Shown piece by piece: positions 5,578 through 9,243 of a stretch of 9,243 bases of DNA. Made by a program: the position numbers and the translations under genes. Position 1 is the stretch's first letter. The number at the start of each line of letters is the position of its first letter. Origin of the DNA: JAUHWS01 sp964571805 (GTDB taxonomy: Bacteria; Patescibacteriota; Gracilibacteria; UM-FILTER-43-11); the NCBI GenBank assembly GCA_964571805.1, contig CAZNDI010000043.1, positions 1-9,243 on the forward strand, in the 5' to 3' direction. The notes below the pieces were generated by a model, which was not told the DNA's origin, ran no database searches, and worked only from the letters and a program-made list of their open reading frames with translations.

Positions 5578-6000
5578 GTGGCAAAAAAAGTAACTAAAAT
5601 CATTAAACTACAAATTCCTGCCGGTAAAGCCAATCCTGCCCCTCCTGTGGGTTCAGCTTTGGGTCAGCATGGGGTTAATATTCAGGATTTTTGTACTCAA
5701 TTTAATGAAAAAACCAAAGACCAAGGAGGTAGTCTTTTGCCTGTCTTGATTTCGGTTTATGAAGATCGGTCTTTCACGTTCATCACCAAAATGCCCCCTG
5801 CTTCTATTTTGATCAAAGAGGCTCTTAATTTAAAGAGTGGTAGTGGTACCCCTCAAAAAACAAAGGTGGCGAACTTGACACAAGTTCAACTCCGTCAAAT
5901 TGCTGAAAAGAAAATGGAAGATTTGAATGCCAACGATATTGAACAAGCGATGAAAATTATTGGTGGAACCGCCAGAAGCATGGGTGTGACCGTAGAATAA
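5578..6000 (+). CDS. rplK: 50S ribosomal protein L11, 140 aa
   Basis: Part of the GTPase-associated centre of the large subunit, binding 23S rRNA together with the L10/L12 stalk and affecting factor GTPase activity and stringent signalling. The N-terminal domain has the proline-bearing segment AGKANPAPPVGSALGQHGVN at 15-34, including Pro22-Pro23, the thiostrepton-contact region in studied species. The C-terminal rRNA-binding domain runs from about 72 (PPASILIKEAL) to IIGGTARSMGV at 127-137. Length is canonical. The start is GTG (5578-5580) in CATCCCGTGGCAAAAAAAG, giving the expected MAKKV beginning; no Shine-Dalgarno sequence is present. It is followed by an L1 binding element and rplA. Confidence 0.97.
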   Translation: MAKKVTKIIKLQIPAGKANPAPPVGSALGQHGVNIQDFCTQFNEKTKDQGGSLLPVLISVYEDRSFTFITKMPPASILIKEALNLKSGSGTPQKTKVANLTQVQLRQIAEKKMEDLNANDIEQAMKIIGGTARSMGVTVE

Positions 6001-6037
6001 TAAAGTGATGCATGAAAAAATAGTTAATCCATTAAAC

Positions 6038-6071
6038 GTGGGAGGCTCCTTATAAAAGCCGTTTGAACCAC
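6038..6071 (+). promoter_or_regulatory. Ribosomal protein L1 binding site (translational operator) before rplA
   Basis: GTGG (6038-6041) pairs with CCAC (6068-6071), and GGCT (6044-6047) pairs with AGCC (6057-6060) under a 9-nt loop. The two stems are separated by an asymmetric internal loop, GA against GTTTGAA. Both strands resemble the L1-stalk site of 23S rRNA, which from memory of the E. coli molecule reads GGTGGGAGGCT on one side and AGCCGACCTTGAAATACCAC on the other. L1 feedback through an mRNA copy of this site is established for L11-L1 operons. Here it would act from between the genes, 15 nt upstream of the rplA ATG. Confidence 0.8.
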
Positions 6072-6086
6072 ATAACCCCCCTTACC

Positions 6087-6785
6087 ATGGCACGAGGAAA
6101 ACATTATAAAGCGTCAGTAGAAAAAGTTTCCCAGAAACTGAGTTATGGTCTAGAAGAAGCAGTTAAACTCATCAAAGAAACAGGTAAAACCAAATTTGAT
6201 TCTACCGCCGAAATTCATTTGAGTCTCAATATTGACCCTACAAAGGCAGACCAAGCTTTGCGTGGTACTCTGAGTCTTCCCCATGGAACAGGTCGTATGG
6301 TTAAGGTTGCTGCGATTGTATCTGATGATAAAGTGAAATTGGCTAAAGAGGCTGGGGCTGATGAAGCTGGACTTGAAGATCTTGTAGCTGAATTTTCTAC
6401 TGGAAACATCCCCTATGACTTCATTGTTGCAACTCCCGACGTGATGAAGCATTTAGCGAAGGTAGCGAAAGTGTTGGGTCAAAAAGGGCTCATGCCTAAT
6501 CCTAAGGCAGGTACTGTAACGGATGATATCGCCAAAACAATCAAAGAGCTCAAAGCAGGTCGTTTGGAATATCGAAATGATAAACAGGGGAATATCCATA
6601 GTGTTTTTGGAAAAGTTTCCTTCAAAGAGGAGGAGCTTTTAAACAATCTCAAATCATTTTTGAGGATTTTGCGAGATGCTAAACCCTCTGCAGTAAAAGG
6701 ATCTTTCATCAAATCCATCACCCTCACCACGACCATGGGCCCTGGAATAAAATTGGATGTAAACCAAGTTTTGAAAGAACTTTAG
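6087..6785 (+). CDS. rplA: 50S ribosomal protein L1, 232 aa
   Basis: Forms the mobile L1 stalk that helps release deacylated tRNA from the E site; also a translational repressor of its own operon. Recognisable segments are the MARGKHYKA start, LSLPHGTGRMVKVAAI with the conserved HGTG, the VATPDVMKHLAKVAKVLGQK stretch, GLMPNPKAGTVT with its PNPK signature, and a C-terminal strand ending in TTTMGPGIKLD. Length is standard for the two-domain protein. The frame can be opened to a TTG at 6063, but that codon lies inside the L1-binding hairpin and ATG 6087 gives the family N-terminus. No Shine-Dalgarno sequence: the bases before ATG are CCCCCCTTACC. It comes after rplK and is followed after 23 nt by dut instead of rplJ. 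Confidence 0.97.
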   Translation: MARGKHYKASVEKVSQKLSYGLEEAVKLIKETGKTKFDSTAEIHLSLNIDPTKADQALRGTLSLPHGTGRMVKVAAIVSDDKVKLAKEAGADEAGLEDLVAEFSTGNIPYDFIVATPDVMKHLAKVAKVLGQKGLMPNPKAGTVTDDIAKTIKELKAGRLEYRNDKQGNIHSVFGKVSFKEEELLNNLKSFLRILRDAKPSAVKGSFIKSITLTTTMGPGIKLDVNQVLKEL

Positions 6786-6808
6786 GCGCATGATTCTAAT
6801 TCAATGGC

Positions 6809-7240
6809 ATGAATGTTAATATCAAACGCATTGACCCCACCTTGCCTTTGCCGACTTACGAGACGGCGGGTTCTGTGGGGTTTGATCTTTTGGCACGTGA
6901 AGACACTGTGATTGAGCCAAATTCCATTCAATTGATCCCTGGGAATATCATCGTCGAAGTCCCCGAGGGGTACAGCTTGCTTTTGGTCTCTCGGAGTTCC
7001 ACACCTCGAAAATATGGCCTCACTAAACCCCATGGCATCGGGGTGATTGATCAAGATTATTGTGGTCCGGAGGATGAAATCATGATTCAAATGTATAATT
7101 TTACCGATAAAACAGTCACCATTGAAAGGGGGCAAAAGATTGTCCAGGGTCTTTTTGTTAGAACAGATCGTTTCACGTTTGAGGAGGTGGACAAAATTGA
7201 GAAGAAGAGTAGGGGTGGATTTGGGTCAACCGATGCTTAA
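6809..7240 (+). CDS. dut: dUTP diphosphatase (dUTPase), 143 aa
   Basis: Hydrolyses dUTP to dUMP and pyrophosphate, keeping uracil out of DNA and supplying dUMP for thymidylate synthesis. All five motifs of the trimeric family are present in order: AGSVGFDLLA (20-29), SRSSTPRKYGL (61-71), GVIDQDYCG (78-86) with the catalytic-type Asp81 and uracil-selecting Tyr84, RGQKIVQ (107-113), and the flexible C-terminal RGGFGSTD (135-142). Motif 5 normally ends in Gly; here Asp-Ala follows STD/A and ends the protein. Motif 2 resembles the RSS form also seen in dCTP deaminases, but length and motifs 3-5 favour dUTPase. It lies 23 nt after rplA, so it is probably read with the ribosomal protein operon. Its TAA stop overlaps the stop of the convergent gene in TTAA. 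Confidence 0.93.
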   Translation: MNVNIKRIDPTLPLPTYETAGSVGFDLLAREDTVIEPNSIQLIPGNIIVEVPEGYSLLLVSRSSTPRKYGLTKPHGIGVIDQDYCGPEDEIMIQMYNFTDKTVTIERGQKIVQGLFVRTDRFTFEEVDKIEKKSRGGFGSTDA

Positions 7241-7734
7241 AGTTTTTTGCGGTCTTCAAGCTTATTCCGAACGGCTGAGATAAGCAGGTCAAGTGCTTCT
7301 ATTTTGTATGGCAGATTTTGGATGGTTCTTTCAAAAGAGGTTTTAACCGCTTCTGGAGAGATCAATTCGCCAATCCTCTTTAAATATAAAGGACCCTTTT
7401 GATCTACTTCTGTTTGATTTCCCCTTATTTTTCCCATTGCTGTGAGCACGCCCATGATTTGTAGTCTTTTTGTCAGGAGATTCTCAAGGAAGAGACCAAG
7501 ATTGATCGTGCTTTCTAATTGATCGACCCATTCCTGAAGTATAATTTTTTTTCGGGGTTTTATTGCTTCATTTGAACCTGGCAATTTTATTCCTTCATCT
7601 GCCTCAATTACTTTTTTGCCTGGAAATAGCCTCATGGCAAAATTCCTAACTCTTGAGGCAAGGTTTATGCCTTTTTTGATCAGTTCTAAGCCCTCGACAG
7701 GGGCAGGACGATTTGTAGTAAGGACTTCGGCCAT
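7237..7734 (-). CDS. Hypothetical helical cytoplasmic protein, 165 aa
   Basis: Not recognised. It is a soluble protein without signal peptide, membrane helix or Cys. Residues 1-65 are basic with a Pro-rich start; from about 66 to the end the sequence looks entirely helical (LQEWVDQLESTINLGLFLEN and YKIEALDLLISAVRNKLEDR) and may form a small helical bundle. The ATG at 7734 is the furthest upstream start; no Shine-Dalgarno sequence is seen. It is convergent with dut, the two genes overlapping by 4 nt so that both TAA stops use the same TTAA, and divergent from the S1 gene across 216 bp. A -35/-10 pair at 7787-7814 can serve it. Coding is supported by length, single stop at the convergent junction and a sensible amino-acid pattern. 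Confidence 0.72.
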   Translation of the reverse strand: MAEVLTTNRPAPVEGLELIKKGINLASRVRNFAMRLFPGKKVIEADEGIKLPGSNEAIKPRKKIILQEWVDQLESTINLGLFLENLLTKRLQIMGVLTAMGKIRGNQTEVDQKGPLYLKRIGELISPEAVKTSFERTIQNLPYKIEALDLLISAVRNKLEDRKKL

Positions 7735-7786
7735 AGAACTCAGATTATATTTTTTCTTATTCTGGTCCGGGACTTTTCCTTAATTT

Positions 7787-7814
7787 AACATATTTTTAAT
7801 AAATAGCAAGTCAA
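7787..7814 (-). promoter_or_regulatory. Candidate promoter of the helical hypothetical gene
   Basis: On the minus strand TTGACT (7809-7814), a 16-bp spacer and TATGTT (7787-7792). The RNA would start near 7780, leaving a leader of about 46 nt. A second minus-strand TATAAT at 7744-7749, only 9 nt from the ATG and without a -35, could give a nearly leaderless transcript. Confidence 0.4.
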
Positions 7815-7827
7815 AATTTTGGCTGAA

Positions 7828-7856
7828 TTGACATTTTTTCAATTTAACAATAGAAT
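7828..7856 (+). promoter_or_regulatory. Strong promoter of the S1 gene
   Basis: A perfect TTGACA -35 (7828-7833), an ideal 17-bp spacer and TAGAAT (7851-7856), one base from consensus. An A/T-rich stretch upstream (about 7781-7820) could act as an UP element. The RNA start is expected near 7863, about 88 nt before the S1 ATG. Confidence 0.75.
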
Positions 7857-7887
7857 TCTTTAGCAATTTTCTAAGTATTTTTCCTTT

Positions 7888-7941
7888 TTAGCAGGGGATT
7901 GATGCCGCTTAGAGAGTTCTTTAAAACCTTAACACTGCTAA
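7888..7941 (+). promoter_or_regulatory. S1 mRNA leader with a long-range stem
   Basis: TTAGCAG (7888-7894) is exactly complementary to CTGCTAA (7935-7941), which would close a 40-nt loop just before the S1 start codon. The 5' arm overlaps AGGGG (7893-7897), the only Shine-Dalgarno-like sequence in the leader, so pairing would hide it. S1 is known to repress its own mRNA in Gammaproteobacteria; a similar role here is inference. Confidence 0.35.
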
Positions 7942-7958
7942 TATTTATTTATGTTTAA
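7902..7958 (+). CDS. Possible 18-aa leader ORF overlapping the S1 start
   Basis: ATG 7902 opens an 18-codon frame, MPLREFFKTLTLLIFIYV, ending in TAA at 7956-7958, 8 nt past the first base of the S1 start codon and in another frame. AGGGG lies 4 nt before its ATG, whereas S1 itself has no Shine-Dalgarno sequence. A ribosome finishing here would stand on the S1 start, so translational coupling is possible. A chance frame of this size is not unlikely. Confidence 0.3.
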   Translation: MPLREFFKTLTLLIFIYV

Positions 7959-9243
7959 AATTGTTGATGATTCCATTTCAATGGAAGACCTCCTAAATGG
8001 CTCAGCTGCTTTTGAGAAGCCAAAGCTGGGGTCAGTGATTTCAGGTAAAGTTGTTGCTGTCTCTAAAAATAGGCTTGTGGTCGATTTGAACGGTGTGGCT
8101 GTGGGAATTGTGTCAGGTCGTGAAACGCATGATAGTTCGGGAACTATAAAAGACTTAAAGGAAGGAGATGAGGTTAAAACGGTTGTGATTGAAGAGGAAA
8201 ATGATGATGGTATGGTGGTTTTGTCTCTTAAAAAAGCATCTCAGGCAACCACATGGGAGCGATTTGATAAAGCGTTCAAAGAAGGTGAACTGGTCAAAGT
8301 TACTGTTTCTGAGGCTAATAAAGGAGGTCTCCTCATTGATGTGGATGGAATCAAAGGGTTTATTCCTGTTTCTCAGCTTGCTCCTGCGCATTATCCTCGA
8401 GTCGAAAATGCCAATTCAACTCAGATCCTTTCTCGACTTCAAAAGTTGGTGGGTCTTAAATTGGACACTAAAATCATCAATTTAGATGCTTCGGCCGGCA
8501 AGGTGATTCTTTCTGAAAAAGCTGCCTTGCAGACTCAGGCCAAAGCGTCACTGGGTGAATTGAAGATTGGCAATCGCTTGAAAGGAAGAGTTTCTGGAGT
8601 GGTTAAATTTGGTATTTTCGTCACGTTTGAAGGACTGGAAGGTTTGGTTCACATTTCAGAAATTGCCTGGGGACACGTTTCCAATCCTCATCAATATGCC
8701 AAGGTGGGCGATGAGGTGGAGGTTGAAATCATTGGAATTGAAGGAGAGAAGCTATCTTTGAGTATGAAGCGTTTGATTCCTGATCCATGGTCTGTGATTG
8801 AAGAAAAGTATCCTATTGGGTCCAAGGTTAAGGGTAGTGTCAATCGGTTTTCACCTTTTGGTGCTTTTGTTCAACTTGAAGATGACATCAATGGTCTCAT
8901 TCATCTTTCTGAGATTTCTGACCAAAAGGTTGAGGATCCTGCTGATTTCTTAGAAGTGGGTCAAGAAGTTGAGGCGGTGGTCATCAATATTGATCGCGAT
9001 GAGCATCGTATCGGTTTGAGTTTGAAAGGAGCTGGAGCTGCTGCAAAAAAGAAAGCTAATTCAGACAAAGTTGAAGGGGATGTTAAGGAGGTGAAAGCTG
9101 AAAAGAAGTCAGAAAAACCTAAGAAAGTGGAAATTGAGGAGGAGAAAGTTGAGAAAAAATCCACTAAGAAGAAGGAAGAAAAAAGTGAGCCTGAAGATAA
9201 AAAAGAGGAAAAGAAGGTTGTAAAAAAGAAGGAGAAAGACGAA
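7951..9243 (+). CDS. rpsA: 30S ribosomal protein S1, 431 residues visible, runs off the right edge
   Basis: Binds single-stranded mRNA and helps bring it to the 30S subunit. The visible part has four S1 (OB-fold) domains at about 26-95, 112-190, 207-274 and 290-358. Domains 3 and 4 are canonical (GRVSGVVKFGIFVTFEGLEG, LVHISEI; GSVNRFSPFGAFVQLEDDIN, LIHLSEI). Domains 1 and 2 are more diverged, as in the ribosome-docking domains of other S1 proteins. From residue 362 the sequence becomes a Lys/Glu-rich, low-complexity tail of at least 70 residues in which no stop is reached. It begins at ATG 7951 after an A/T-rich leader without a Shine-Dalgarno sequence. Four domains plus tail is shorter in domain number than the six of E. 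coli S1. It has its own strong promoter. Other S1-domain proteins are possible but this domain series fits S1 best. Confidence 0.92.
   Translation, partial: MFKIVDDSISMEDLLNGSAAFEKPKLGSVISGKVVAVSKNRLVVDLNGVAVGIVSGRETHDSSGTIKDLKEGDEVKTVVIEEENDDGMVVLSLKKASQATTWERFDKAFKEGELVKVTVSEANKGGLLIDVDGIKGFIPVSQLAPAHYPRVENANSTQILSRLQKLVGLKLDTKIINLDASAGKVILSEKAALQTQAKASLGELKIGNRLKGRVSGVVKFGIFVTFEGLEGLVHISEIAWGHVSNPHQYAKVGDEVEVEIIGIEGEKLSLSMKRLIPDPWSVIEEKYPIGSKVKGSVNRFSPFGAFVQLEDDINGLIHLSEISDQKVEDPADFLEVGQEVEAVVINIDRDEHRIGLSLKGAGAAAKKKANSDKVEGDVKEVKAEKKSEKPKKVEIEEEKVEKKSTKKKEEKSEPEDKKEEKKVVKKKEKDE

Noticed and set aside
6063..6086. Upstream TTG start for rplA adding eight residues
   Set aside because: The codon is inside the L1-binding hairpin and the added residues are not part of L1.
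6150..6736. Minus-strand open frames across rplA
   Set aside because: They oppose a complete, typical L1 gene and show no family features.

Overview
The window looks like a piece of chromosome from a reduced, AT-leaning bacterium, most probably a Candidate Phyla Radiation (Patescibacteria) lineage such as Peregrinibacteria. That assignment is an inference. It rests on a core translation/secretion operon interrupted by an unknown gene, an rplKA pair not followed by rplJL, Lys/Glu-rich extensions on conserved proteins, and an almost complete lack of Shine-Dalgarno sequences. TGA is a normal stop here (nusG and the penicillin-binding protein both end on it at the expected family length), so the UGA=Gly code of Gracilibacteria/Absconditabacteria does not apply.

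Layout. 1-73 (-): first 24 codons of a CNNM/CorC-type (DUF21) membrane protein, with a good promoter and a palindrome upstream. 216-695 (+): small coiled-coil protein of unknown function. 764-870: copy A of a heptamer-based palindromic repeat. 879-3251 (-): class B penicillin-binding protein with lineage-specific insertions. 3383-3991 (+): LOG-like Rossmann-fold protein, divergent from the PBP gene. 3994-4115: copy B of the repeat. 4197-7240 (+): secE, nusG, an unknown membrane-anchored protein, rplK, rplA and dut, closely spaced and probably one transcription unit. 7237-7734 (-): unknown helical protein, convergent with dut and sharing the TTAA of the two stop codons. 7951 to the right edge (+): ribosomal protein S1, open at the end, with a strong promoter and an 88-nt leader.

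How the parts work together. secE (translocon), nusG (transcription elongation/termination) and rplK-rplA (L11 and the L1 stalk) form the conserved core. A compact RNA element between rplK and rplA copies the L1 binding site of 23S rRNA and very probably mediates L1 feedback. dut removes dUTP. The PBP makes cell wall cross-links. S1 probably matters for initiation in a genome whose genes carry little SD sequence.

No phage, transposase, CRISPR or defence system is visible. The most unusual items are the two-copy heptamer palindrome repeat with its conserved GCAGGAGG-containing tail, the leader ORF overlapping the S1 start, a possible attenuator in front of secE, and the unknown gene inside the nusG-rplK interval.
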